Assembly: GCF_900113045.1 (NCBI RefSeq) | Contig: NZ_FONY01000015.1 | Coordinates: forward strand, 1-45,515 | Length of the DNA: 45,515 nucleotides | DNA from: Thermoflexibacter ruber | GTDB taxonomy: Bacteria > Bacteroidota > Bacteroidia > Cytophagales > Thermoflexibacteraceae | Direction: 5' to 3' | Shown here: piece after piece, positions 15,963 to 23,790 of the stretch | Numbering within the stretch: position 1 is the stretch's first letter | Layout: the number at the start of each line of letters is the position of its first letter | Program-made: the position numbers and the translations under genes | Notes under the pieces: generated by a model | The model's input: only the letters and a program-made list of their open reading frames with translations | Told to the model about the DNA's origin: nothing | The model's database searches: none

Positions 15963-16331
15963 TTATTTTGGTTGTGTAGTATTTTTTAAATTTTCCAATA
16001 TAGCTTTAAGATTTTCTATTTCTTCCTTAATTCTATCTATTTCTTTTTTATCCTCATAAATATGAATGGTACTATTGACATTAAGTCCATTGGTAGCAGT
16101 ACAATTCATTTGGATTATTTGCTTTTCATCTAATTTAAGTAGTTCTACCAAAGGGATTTGAAATATTTTTGCGGTTTGTTCTGCAAGTTCTAATGTAATT
16201 GGACTACGACCTCGTTCCATTTTCCCATAAGCAGATTGGGAGATACTTAATAGGTCTGCCATATTTTCTTGGCTGTAGTCTTTGGCTAAACGCAATAAAC
16301 GGATAATACTACCTAATTTTTTGCTATTCAT
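15963..16331 (-). CDS. XRE-family transcriptional regulator with coiled-coil tail
   Basis: 122 residues. HTH_3 domain at about 8-62 (Y-S-Q-E-N-M-A-D-L-L-S-I-S-Q-S-A-Y-G-K-M-E-R-G-R-S), then a middle section N-G-L-N-V-N-S-T-I-H-I-Y-E and a Lys/Glu/Ile heptad-like helix at about 93-118. The layout is the same as the XRE gene at 11695, so the two are probably paralogues. It is divergent from a lipoprotein gene, and the 133-nt region between them holds an inverted pair of CTAAAA(AA)GT half-sites, so it may control both itself and the lipoprotein. Confidence 0.9.
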   Translation of the reverse strand: MNSKKLGSIIRLLRLAKDYSQENMADLLSISQSAYGKMERGRSPITLELAEQTAKIFQIPLVELLKLDEKQIIQMNCTATNGLNVNSTIHIYEDKKEIDRIKEEIENLKAILENLKNTTQPK

Positions 16332-16360
16332 TGAATTGTAATGTTTTAGAGTTTTTTGTA

Positions 16361-16398
16361 CTAAAAAAGTGTTTAAAGTGCTAAACTGATACTTTTAG
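16361..16398. promoter_or_regulatory. Inverted half-sites between divergent XRE and lipoprotein genes
   Basis: CTAAAAAAGT (16361-16370) and ACTTTTAG (16391-16398) are inverted copies of one half-site separated by 20 nt. They lie just upstream of the lipoprotein -7 box, a position suited to repression or activation by the adjacent XRE protein. Binding is inferred. Confidence 0.35.
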
Positions 16399-16424
16399 GA
16401 CTGTTATTTCCTAACAAAACTGAT

Positions 16425-16432
16425 TAGGTTTG
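16425..16432 (+). promoter_or_regulatory. -7 box (TAGGTTTG) for the lipoprotein gene
   Basis: A perfect TAnnTTTG match 33 nt before the lipoprotein ATG, predicting a short leader of about 25 nt. The -33 region holds only TGTT, a weak match. Confidence 0.45.
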
Positions 16433-16464
16433 CAATGTAATTAAACTTTAAATTTCAAACAAAA

Positions 16465-17091
16465 ATGAAAGTAAAATTTTCTATTTTTACTGCCTCTCTG
16501 GGAAGTTTGGCAGTGATGAGTTTATTATTTTTCTTTGTCGCTTGTAACAGAAATGTGCAAAAAGAAGTTGAACCTATCACACAAGATAAAACTCTCTCAC
16601 TAAGAAGTGATGTTGTAACAGAGAAACTTCTAAAAAGTAAGGATTTTATGGATTTTGCATCATTAATTATGACTCTAGAAGACAAAAAGAACAAATGGCT
16701 ATCTACTCTTTCAGCTACAGAAAGGGAAAGATTATTTAACGAAGCTTCTAATTATCGTCAAACTAAAAAACTACCAAATCTGTCTTACTCAAGTAAAGAA
16801 GAGCAAAAAGAATTTTATCAGACACTGAAAAAATTGTTGGCTAAATTGAAAAAAGAATATTCCTATAGTAATAATACACTAAATAAAGCACTCTATTCAA
16901 CTTATAATACTCCTATGTTATCTAATGGGAGGATAGAAGATAATTGTACCTATGATTTTATAAGTTGCCTTATCTTTGCTTTGGACAATTATCTATCATG
17001 CGATGAGGGGTCAGATTGTCCATTAATTTATGGTTCTGACTCTATGGTATGCACACTAAAACTTCGCTACTGCCAAACAGGGCAATGGTGA
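16465..17091 (+). CDS. Putative lipoprotein, Cys-rich C-terminus, unknown function
   Basis: 208 residues. The N-terminal signal sequence ends in a lipobox-like F-V-A-C (C27). The middle (about 45-150) is helical and charged. The last 50 residues contain six cysteines (N-C-T, I-S-C, L-S-C-D, D-C-P, V-C-T, Y-C-Q), suggesting disulfide bonds and an extracytoplasmic location. No family is recognised. It is divergent from the XRE regulator at 15963 and may be its target. More than 300 nt of AT-rich DNA follow before the next gene. Confidence 0.65.
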   Translation: MKVKFSIFTASLGSLAVMSLLFFFVACNRNVQKEVEPITQDKTLSLRSDVVTEKLLKSKDFMDFASLIMTLEDKKNKWLSTLSATERERLFNEASNYRQTKKLPNLSYSSKEEQKEFYQTLKKLLAKLKKEYSYSNNTLNKALYSTYNTPMLSNGRIEDNCTYDFISCLIFALDNYLSCDEGSDCPLIYGSDSMVCTLKLRYCQTGQW

Positions 17092-17413
17092 TAGTAAAGA
17101 TAAATATTTTTAATCTTGTAGGATTATCGCTTAATGTGTAATTATTATCTTCAGTAAATTGCAATCTATAATTTCAATATATCAATGTAAAAATATTGAT
17201 AATAAATGAATTAAAAGCTTTTTATTGAGTTTACAACAATAAGCAGATAATTCTTTTTAATTTGTTTGGTTTCAGGAAATATCTGTTCCTATTGTAAGGC
17301 TGACTTAGAAAGTTAAACGCTTTCCAATTTAGAAAATCAGAACTATGACTAGAGAATGCTTATTTATTGAATATCAATTAATTAAATATTGTTTCATCTA
17401 AAATCATAATTCT
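17092..17413. other. AT-rich intergenic region with a degenerate palindromic repeat
   Basis: These 322 nt hold no plausible gene. The only structured part is the 53-nt degenerate palindrome at 17294-17346 described separately. No consensus promoter for the following GLPGLI gene was found. Confidence 0.5.
17294..17346. repeat. Degenerate copy of interspersed palindromic element
   Basis: It begins GTAAGGCTGACTT and ends AAATCAGAACTAT. These ends match the better-preserved copy at 32162-32215 (GTAGGTCTGACTT ... AAATCAGACCTAC) at nearly the same total length (53 versus 54 nt). The terminal inverted repeat is imperfect here. The core CTTAGAAAGTTAA recurs in part near 20721. Confidence 0.55.
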
Positions 17414-18202
17414 ATGAAAGTAATCAAATTCATTATGCTATTTATGTTATGTTTTTCAATATCATTACTTGTCTTTATACCTGCTCAAGCCCAAAAGCGC
17501 AAAGAAGGCAAAATTGTCTATCTGAAACAATTTTCTGACAAGTATTTTGACCAAGTGTCAGAACGAATGGGAAAAAGAATCAACAAGCAACAAGCTACAG
17601 ATAGAATTTTAAGGCAGCAAGACTCAGCTTCTTTTTATCAGAAACAGATGATGAAAATGGAAATACAAAAAATAGTGGATGCGCTATCTACTGATAAAGA
17701 ACAACTTATATACTTCAAAAAAGATAGAATTTTTTATCTTTCCAGTTTTTATGTTAGTCCTATCAACAACGATACTTTGCACACTATCTTTTTGAAAGAA
17801 GATGATAGCATATTTAAGATAGTTTTAGGTAATTTAAATGGAATGGAAAGCGATAGAAGAAAGATTGCATTGAAAAAAGACGTTACTGACGGAAAGGAGA
17901 TGAACAATATTATGAAAATAGAATATATAAAGGATAGCGAACCCAAAGAAATATTAGGCTATAAATGCAAGAAAGCCATTGTTACTAAAGAAGTCAGAGA
18001 TACTGCTCAGAAAACGATAGTTTATTATACAGAAGAGCTGCCTAATGTAAACTTAAAATTCCCTAACTTAAAAGGCTTACCTTTACTTATTGAAAATGAA
18101 GAAGAAGGCTATATTCTCATAGCCAAAGAAATTTCCTTTGAGCCTATTCCTGATGAGCGGTTTGAAATACCCAAAGGATATAGCTTGACTATTCGGGACT
18201 GA
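17414..18202 (+). CDS. GLPGLI family protein, exported
   Basis: 262 residues with a signal peptide ending near A-Q-A-Q (residue 27). The family signature is present: I-L-G-Y-K-C-K-K-A near residue 180, Y-Y-T-E-E-L-P and then L-K-G-L-P-L-L-I-E, the motif that names the family. A C-terminal F-E-I-P-K-G-Y is also typical. These are periplasmic or secreted Bacteroidota proteins of unknown biochemical role. A broken paralogue lies 41 nt downstream, so the locus is a tandem duplication with one decaying copy. Confidence 0.88.
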   Translation: MKVIKFIMLFMLCFSISLLVFIPAQAQKRKEGKIVYLKQFSDKYFDQVSERMGKRINKQQATDRILRQQDSASFYQKQMMKMEIQKIVDALSTDKEQLIYFKKDRIFYLSSFYVSPINNDTLHTIFLKEDDSIFKIVLGNLNGMESDRRKIALKKDVTDGKEMNNIMKIEYIKDSEPKEILGYKCKKAIVTKEVRDTAQKTIVYYTEELPNVNLKFPNLKGLPLLIENEEEGYILIAKEISFEPIPDERFEIPKGYSLTIRD

Positions 18203-18243
18203 TATGCATTTAAAATTAAGTCAGTAAACCAACTATCAAAAAT

Positions 18244-18861
18244 ATGAAAACTAAAGTCTTTATTTTGTGTATTTTAAATTATATTTTCACTTCTTATGCT
18301 CAAGCGCAAACCCATACCCAAGGCAGAATAGTTTATGAAGTTACCTTTAGCAAGGAGTTTTTTGCTCAGTCAAAAAAGTAATTGGAATACAATAACCTCA
18401 AGCAAAAGCATATCAAACGCTTGACAAAGAGCAAAACATTAGCCACCGAAATTGCACCTGATGCAGTGCTTGCTCTTTTCCCTAAAATTCAGGAAGAGCA
18501 GCTTTTCTTTAAGAAAGACACTGTGGCTTATTGGAGCGCACCCGTCATCAGTAGTTCCAGAGGCGATGGGCATTATGATACACTTACTGGGGTACATTTG
18601 AAGCAAGGTGATAGTTGTAAAGCAATGGTCATAGTGAATGTGATGAATAAGAAAGAAGCTCATATTTCAGTTAAAAGAGGGTATCCCCAACCCACAAAGA
18701 TTCGTTACAAATCTGGGAGAAAAGAAATTTTAGGTTTTCCATGCAAGAGAGCTATTTTGTACTGTGAAAACAAAGAGAAAAATAGCAAATGGACGGTAGA
18801 GATTTTTTATACCAAAAAAATACCCAATGCCTATTTCTTTGTGAGAATGTTTGCTTTGTAG
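18244..18861 (+). pseudogene. GLPGLI family paralogue, disrupted by an in-frame stop and truncated
   Basis: A start with a signal peptide (M-K-T-K-V-F-I-L, ending Y-A-Q-A-Q) reads for 45 codons, then meets TAA at 18379-18381. The same frame continues without a break to 18861 with clear family sequence (I-L-G-F-P-C-K-R-A, F-Y-T-K-K-I-P-N). The part after I-P-N diverges and stops early, so the GLPGLI motif and the last 45 residues or so are missing. Two independent lesions argue for a real pseudogene and not a sequencing error. The parent is the intact gene just upstream. A terminator follows. Confidence 0.8.
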
Positions 18862-18904
18862 GAAGAGAAGCATCATCGCACCTCCTTAAAGTCCAGTAAG
18901 GAAA

Positions 18905-18936
18905 GAAGCAAACTTTGACAAAATTTGCTTCTTTTT
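18905..18936 (+). terminator. Rho-independent terminator after the GLPGLI pair
   Basis: GAAGCAAA (18905-18912) pairs with TTTGCTTC (18924-18931) across an 11-nt loop, followed by TTTTT. It closes the GLPGLI locus. Confidence 0.8.
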
Positions 18937-18939
18937 CTT

Positions 18940-19265
18940 ACAACCTCACCCCAATAAAATCGAGTGTAAAAAATATTTCAATAATTATTTATTTTTTACA
19001 TTTCTATTTCCTAACTTTGAACTATGGTTCAATTAAAATTAGGATTAAGGGCTTATAGTCAGCAATTTCGCTCATTTTTTCAATTTTAAAATAAATGATT
19101 GTAAAAATTTATTCCATATTTTTTGATTAGTTAATATTTATTGATATTTTTGATGCAAAATATTTTCAATAATAAGTGAATTAAACCAAATGGAGGTTTT
19201 GTTATAGCAGTAGGGTATCTCAAAACAAACAAATCACCATTTTCAAAATATAATCTTTTAAAATT
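18940..19265. other. AT-rich intergenic region before the zinc-finger membrane protein
   Basis: These 326 nt contain no convincing gene and no consensus promoter. There is a TTTTGTTATAG near 19196 that could be a weak -33 element. No repeats were noticed. Confidence 0.45.
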
Positions 19266-20555
19266 ATGAACGAGGTATTTGTAAAACTCAAACGCAACTT
19301 TGGATTGACGCTGATACTGGCGATAGGGCTGGGCGTAGAGTTCACCAATTTCCAAAGTATGTTTTTCAGATTCATGCTGTCGTACAGACCTGATTGGGGT
19401 GCCATCAACCATGTACCTGCCATGTTTCTGAGTGCCTTTTTGCTCTTGTGCATCGTCATTTTTGGGATTCGCAAGCAGGTAGTGTTGTCTTGGTTTTTGG
19501 CTTTGCTGACTTGTGTGGTTTCTTTTACCGTATATAGCCGCATGGAGTTGAGCTGGGAATGGGAGAAAATGGACGAACTGAACTTTGTCGTGCTGATTCT
19601 GAGTGCCATGTTGCCTATGTTAGTAGCTTATAGCACTCATCAAATCGCTCACGATGAAGAGGAGGACATGAGCGAACTCATGGCTGACTTGGAACGCAGG
19701 AAACGCAGACAAATGCAAAACGAGATGATACGTCAAAAAGAACTGCAATATGCTCAAGAGCGTAAGCGTTTGAAAGCCTCTTTAGCACAAGCTTTGAGAG
19801 AGGAGGAGCGTATGAAAATGAGAGATTTGCAAAGCTATCAAAACGGATTTGCTAATCCCTACCAAGATGATGAGGATTTTGAGCCTGTTTACCAAAAAGC
19901 AAAATACTCCTCGACTCAAGAGGACTTGGCAGAGAAATTTGTAACCAGTAAGCAGTATAACTCTGTGAATTTCACACCCATAAGGGATAAATCTTCTAAA
20001 AATACCTCTTACAAGCCGGTGGAAAATAAAGAGAAAAGCAACCACACCAAAGAGCGTTATGCAGAGGAGAAAAACACAGAAAGCAAGCTAAAAACTACTC
20101 CAAAAATTATGCAAGCAAAGCCTCAATACGAGGAAGCAGAAAGCAGAGTAGTTAAAAATGAGGTGATAACAAGAAATGAAAACCTCTCTAAGCGATTCAG
20201 AGAAGAGATCGAGAAAGAACAAAGGCAAGAGCAAGAAAAGCAAGAGGTAGCAAGAGAAGTAGTTTTCAATTTTGCCAAAAATGAAAATGTAGCTAAGCAT
20301 ATCCCTCTCTCTAAGATGAGCGAGGACAGCAATCCACGCAAAGTAGCTGGAGGATACAAAATTACTTGTGTGCATTGTGGGAAAGAAGTCGTCAAAAAGT
20401 CAAAAACAGCCAAATACTGCTCTACCTCCTGCCGAGTAGCACACAACAAAGAGTCGGGCATAGAAGACGATGGCAAAGGTCATGCTTTTTACTTAGTAAA
20501 AGACGATTTTGAAAACTCTGGCGTGATAGAGTGGGCAAATGCAGAAAGCGTATAA
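19266..20555 (+). CDS. Four-helix membrane protein with coiled coil and C-terminal zinc finger
   Basis: 429 residues. Four hydrophobic segments lie at about 11-33, 50-66, 71-90 and 104-124. A long charged, helical, Glu/Lys/Arg/Gln-rich region (about 130-340) is likely coiled coil with disordered parts. Near the end is a four-cysteine zinc finger C368-x2-C371-x13-C385-x3-C389 with Y-C-S-T-S-C-R. The tail would lie in the cytoplasm. I know no family with this layout. The same finger occurs in the small protein at 20883, and a replication-initiator-like gene follows, so a role in tethering a nucleoprotein complex to the membrane is conceivable but speculative. Upstream and downstream gaps exceed 300 nt. 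Confidence 0.75.
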   Translation: MNEVFVKLKRNFGLTLILAIGLGVEFTNFQSMFFRFMLSYRPDWGAINHVPAMFLSAFLLLCIVIFGIRKQVVLSWFLALLTCVVSFTVYSRMELSWEWEKMDELNFVVLILSAMLPMLVAYSTHQIAHDEEEDMSELMADLERRKRRQMQNEMIRQKELQYAQERKRLKASLAQALREEERMKMRDLQSYQNGFANPYQDDEDFEPVYQKAKYSSTQEDLAEKFVTSKQYNSVNFTPIRDKSSKNTSYKPVENKEKSNHTKERYAEEKNTESKLKTTPKIMQAKPQYEEAESRVVKNEVITRNENLSKRFREEIEKEQRQEQEKQEVAREVVFNFAKNENVAKHIPLSKMSEDSNPRKVAGGYKITCVHCGKEVVKKSKTAKYCSTSCRVAHNKESGIEDDGKGHAFYLVKDDFENSGVIEWANAESV

Positions 20556-20882
20556 TATATAATATAAGATTGAAAATCAAGCTCTTTAAAGTAAAATATT
20601 GTTAATCATTTGTTTATGTGAAAATCTACCATAGTTTTCAATGTTTTATGTGATAGTATATAAAACACCTCTGAGGCACAATTTACTTTAAAAAAGAACT
20701 TTTAAAATCAATGATTGGCACTGTCAGAAAGTTAAGTAAGCCCAATTTGCATCTTTCCACGAAGTTCAAAAACGGGCGAACTAAGCCAGAATAAAATCAG
20801 TTTTGCTACTATATCAAAGTATCTTCTTTCAATGATTAAAATGAAAAAATGAATAATCAAAAACTTTAAAACAGCTAAAAAA
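20556..20882. other. Intergenic region between the two zinc-finger genes
   Basis: These 327 nt have no plausible gene. Positions 20721-20749 (CTGTCAGAAAGTTAA ... CCCAATTTG) resemble the core of the palindromic repeat at 17294 and may be a decayed piece of it. No terminator with a strong stem was found after the upstream gene. Confidence 0.45.
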
Positions 20883-21299
20883 ATGACAAAAGTAGAAAAT
20901 GCAAACAAGAAAACAATAGAAAAGCGTTTGGTGGAAAATCCCAAAGCCAATGCTACTCTTGGGAAGTGTTGCAAATACTGCAATAAGCAGATTCAATACT
21001 TTACCAATGATAGGCAAGAGTATTGCTCTAACACCTGTCGCAGTGCGGCGAACCAAGCTAAGCGCATTGCTAAGATGGAGATGAGTGAGCTAAAAAAAGA
21101 AACTGCAGAGATAGCAAAGCGTTTCCCAAATGGAAATGATGCAATCAATGCCGCTCATAACATGACCAATGAGCAGCTTTGGAAGTTAGTAGAGGTAATG
21201 ATGACTGAGTTGGCGGCAGAGAAAGCCAAAAACGCAAGCCTTTCTAAAGAATTAGGACGCTTCAAAAAAATAGCTTTCAACTTGTATGTTACTGAGTAA
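20883..21299 (+). CDS. Small zinc-finger protein with helical C-terminus
   Basis: 138 residues, soluble, basic at the N-terminus. The finger is C30-x2-C33-x14-C48-x3-C52 with Y-C-S-N-T-C-R-S-A-A-N, closely matching the one at the end of the membrane protein upstream. It is followed by a Lys/Glu-rich helix and a C-terminal helical part (N-E-Q-L-W-K-L-V-E-V-M-M-T-E-L) likely to oligomerise. The Y-C-S-x-x-C-R-x-A pattern is shared with small Zn-ribbon domains of DNA-associated proteins. No function is known to me. A terminator lies 113 nt after the stop. Confidence 0.7.
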   Translation: MTKVENANKKTIEKRLVENPKANATLGKCCKYCNKQIQYFTNDRQEYCSNTCRSAANQAKRIAKMEMSELKKETAEIAKRFPNGNDAINAAHNMTNEQLWKLVEVMMTELAAEKAKNASLSKELGRFKKIAFNLYVTE

Positions 21300-21411
21300 T
21301 TGTTGGTTTTTAGTTTGTAGTTTTTTGTGATATGCGATTAAGTTCCTTGTTCATAATTAGTATCTTTTAACTCTGCTATATAAATTTAAAGTATTTGACT
21401 AATTTCCTTTG

Positions 21412-21443
21412 AAAAAGCTATTCAAATTTGGATAGCTTTTTTT
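21412..21443 (+). terminator. Terminator downstream of the small zinc-finger gene
   Basis: AAAAAGCTAT (21412-21421) pairs with ATAGCTTTTT (21432-21441), followed by more T. It serves plus-strand transcripts from the zinc-finger gene. Confidence 0.75.
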
Positions 21444-21446
21444 GTT

Positions 21447-21500
21447 GTAGGGACAAGGAAAAACCGTTCTTTAACCTCGATTGTTGTACCAACTTTCTAA
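21447..21500. repeat. Repeat-like block shared with the region near 32125-32180
   Basis: It contains CGTTCTTTAA and ends AACTTTCTAA. Both strings occur in the same order and similar spacing at 32149-32180, just inside and before the palindromic element there. The rest is diverged, so this is probably a decayed relative. Confidence 0.4.
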
Positions 21501-21761
21501 ATATATATAAATATCTTAAAATTAAATTATTTTAATTATAAAAAAGCAAACTATATTTTTATCTTAATCTAAAATTTAAAATTATAGTTTTTGTAACTAT
21601 TGGCTAATCATTACTTTATACTATATAACTTCATTTTACATAAAGTTATAAACAATAAGTAATTGAAAATCAGCTAATTAGTTAAATGTTATATAATAGG
21701 GTTTATGTATAAAAATTAAAAAAGCATACCCAGCTTTTAATCAAAATCTTATTATCCTACA

Positions 21762-22838
21762 CTAAGCTATACAGGCAATTAACTCATTCAAATCTGCTAC
21801 GTTATGGGCTTGGGACATATCTATTGGCTTATGATAGACATTTTCATATACCTCAGCAAAAATCTCTTTCTTTATTTCTGTGTCGTACTCATTATTACCC
21901 AACCATTGTTGGAAAAGATTAGGATACTGTTTTTCGTATTTGTATAAATAAAAATCTTGTAATTTATTGAAAAGCTGATTCTTAAACATCTCTTTTTTGG
22001 GAGAGAGTTTATTAAATTCTTTGAATACTATGCGAATAGAATAAGCGTGGCTCTGTCCTGCCGCTTTGTAAAACTCAAATTCAAAATTCAAGGAAGTGCG
22101 TTCTTGAATTTCTCGTAGTGCTTTTTGCAAGTGCCTTTTTTTCTCACGATTATTCTCGTAGTGAATATCTGCTATTTTGCAAAGGTGGTCAAAGTAAGGT
22201 GTAATTTCTTCTTTTTTGTACATAGCAACGTGTTGTAACATAGAAAGATACATAAAAAGACTTTTATTTCTCTGTGTACCAGCCGCTATGTAATCTTCTA
22301 AAAATACAGTAGAATAATAGCTTAATAAATTGGAGATGAACTCTTTGCTGAGTTTTAGCTCGTAGTACCTTTTCTGAGGACGGCGAGAGTCATAAAGTAC
22401 CCTTGCGTCCACTAATACAGGAATACTGGAAATCCCTTCTATGTTCATGCCTGGTACTTTTGCCTTATAAGTGAATACAATGTTTTCCTTTATCATGCGG
22501 AAGATAGTGTATTCTAACTGAGAACTCCACTCATAACCATTGATACTTGGTTTGTGTTTGCGTGTTTCTGCGGCGGGGTGTCTTTTACTAAGGTTGGATT
22601 TTTTATAGCCCATGACTTTACAGAAGTCAGTCAAGGAAACGCGATTAAAGCCAAATAAATTATGAGTATAATTATAACATATATAGACAATTAAGTCCCT
22701 TACTAAACCTGCATCAGTGCCATAATGCTCGTTAATATCTGCCGCATTTAAGATAATGTTTCGCTCTACTCTGACAGGAGAAAGTGTATTAGTAGAAGAA
22801 GATGTGGAATTTTGAGAGTTTACCGCAGTTGTTGTCAT
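21762..22838 (-). CDS. Replication-initiator-like (RepB/Rep_3-like) protein
   Basis: 358 residues, soluble, basic. After a Ser/Thr/Asn-rich disordered N-terminus (about 1-22) come N-I-I-L-N-A-A-D-I-N, then helices with a winged-helix-like D-F-C-K-V-M-G-Y-K-K-S-N-L-S (about 65-85). A second segment near 195-260 contains S-L-F-M-Y-L-S-M-L-Q-H and L-Q-K-A-L-R-E-I-Q-E-R-T, typical of the second winged helix of plasmid initiators. The general build matches Rep_3-superfamily initiators, but I cannot confirm it without a profile search, and a different DNA-binding role is possible. It has a perfect Bacteroidota promoter. No partition, mobilisation or integrase gene is nearby. Confidence 0.55.
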   Translation of the reverse strand: MTTTAVNSQNSTSSSTNTLSPVRVERNIILNAADINEHYGTDAGLVRDLIVYICYNYTHNLFGFNRVSLTDFCKVMGYKKSNLSKRHPAAETRKHKPSINGYEWSSQLEYTIFRMIKENIVFTYKAKVPGMNIEGISSIPVLVDARVLYDSRRPQKRYYELKLSKEFISNLLSYYSTVFLEDYIAAGTQRNKSLFMYLSMLQHVAMYKKEEITPYFDHLCKIADIHYENNREKKRHLQKALREIQERTSLNFEFEFYKAAGQSHAYSIRIVFKEFNKLSPKKEMFKNQLFNKLQDFYLYKYEKQYPNLFQQWLGNNEYDTEIKKEIFAEVYENVYHKPIDMSQAHNVADLNELIACIA

Positions 22839-22882
22839 ATTTTTCTTATTTTAGCAAAGCAAACGCAAATTACATTTAGCTA

Positions 22883-22913
22883 CAAAGTTAAAATTATTAA
22901 AAATATTTCCAAA
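22883..22913 (-). promoter_or_regulatory. Consensus Bacteroidota promoter of the initiator-like gene
   Basis: On the minus strand TTTG (22913-22910), a 19-nt spacer and TAACTTTG (22890-22883) match the TTTG-N19-21-TAnnTTTG consensus fully. Transcription would start near 22876, leaving a leader of about 38 nt. Confidence 0.75.
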
Positions 22914-22951
22914 AAACTTAGGTAAAAAAAATCTTTTTTCTCAAAAAAATT

Positions 22952-23614
22952 ATGAAATACATCATTTTGATACTCGCCTCATGTTTTTTCTTTGCTTGTG
23001 GAGGTAAAGAAAAACAAGAAGATAATACTGAAAATCATATAACTAATGTCAGTGTAGTAGATTCTACTTACCTATGCGTGCCTTGTAAGTCAGTAGGGAA
23101 AATAACAGAAAATACCTCAGAAGCAGACTTGATAAAATGGTTTGGTAGAGAAAATGTCATCACTGAAAAAGCAGAGTTTGACGGCGGGGAGATGATTATT
23201 ACGACTATTTTTAGAGGAACTGAAAAGCAACTTGTTATCAACTGGAGAGATGAAAATAACTTGGCAGGCGTCGCTTCTTGTGAAATCAATAATGCCAATA
23301 CTATTTGGCAAGTTCCCTACGGCATCAAACCCTCGACACCTCTGAAAAAGTTGAATGAGCTAAATGGCAAACCCTTCTTATTCAGTGGATTTGGTTGGGA
23401 TTTTGGTGGAAATATTACAGATTTTCAGGGGGGCAGTTTGACTGCTTTTAAGGAATGTTACAGTATAGGATTATCTGATGAGAGTACAACTCCTTACCAA
23501 CTGACAGAGGAGGAAACTCAGCAAGTCATGGGAGATACAGATGTGATAAGTGATAATAAGGTTCTTGACAAAATGAATATTGCTGTGGGTGTAGTAAGAA
23601 TATTATTGAAGTAA
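22952..23614 (+). CDS. Putative lipoprotein, unknown function
   Basis: 220 residues. The signal sequence ends with lipobox F-F-A-C-G-G (C16), followed by a charged linker. The mature part is a mixed alpha/beta domain containing C-V-P-C and later W-x-V-P-Y-G-I-K-P-S-T-P-L-K-K-L-N-E-L-N-G and F-G-W-D-F-G-G. No family is recognised. It is divergent from the initiator-like gene with a 113-nt gap and is probably cell-envelope located. Confidence 0.7.
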   Translation: MKYIILILASCFFFACGGKEKQEDNTENHITNVSVVDSTYLCVPCKSVGKITENTSEADLIKWFGRENVITEKAEFDGGEMIITTIFRGTEKQLVINWRDENNLAGVASCEINNANTIWQVPYGIKPSTPLKKLNELNGKPFLFSGFGWDFGGNITDFQGGSLTAFKECYSIGLSDESTTPYQLTEEETQQVMGDTDVISDNKVLDKMNIAVGVVRILLK

Positions 23615-23790
23615 TAAATTCATTTAATGATTTTTTTCTTTACTTAAGATAGGGGTAAATCTAATGAAAGTTGTCTTAAAAATAAAAGAGTAAAGAAAGT
23701 TAGTTTTTAAGCAACTCCCAATTAGCTTTTTTGTCTTTTTTGTATTTATAAACCATAATTTACTTCATAACTTTTTCTAATTAATTTAAA

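Larger units (their letters stand above)
21300..21761. other. 462-nt AT-rich noncoding region beside the replication-like gene
   Basis: It contains the terminator at 21412, a repeat-like block at 21447-21500, long A/T-only runs (21501-21600), and an inverted repeat ATAACTT/AAGTTAT at 21625-21649. No gene of credible length fits. Extreme AT-richness next to an initiator-like gene is compatible with a DNA-unwinding region, but I see no iteron array, and the region is at the 3' side of that gene. Confidence 0.45.

Noticed and set aside
18379-18381. Stop codon readthrough or recoding in the second GLPGLI gene
   Set aside because: The codon is TAA, not TGA, no recoding structure was seen, and the 3' end is also truncated. 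Pseudogene decay is simpler.
18382-18861. Separate gene starting at TTG 18382
   Set aside because: It is in the same frame as the upstream signal-peptide-bearing segment and continues its family sequence after a single stop, so it is the second part of a pseudogene.
19131-20476. Several minus-strand frames overlapping the membrane zinc-finger gene
   Set aside because: They overlap a long, coherent plus-strand gene and give hydrophobic or Ser/Phe-rich products typical of antisense frames.
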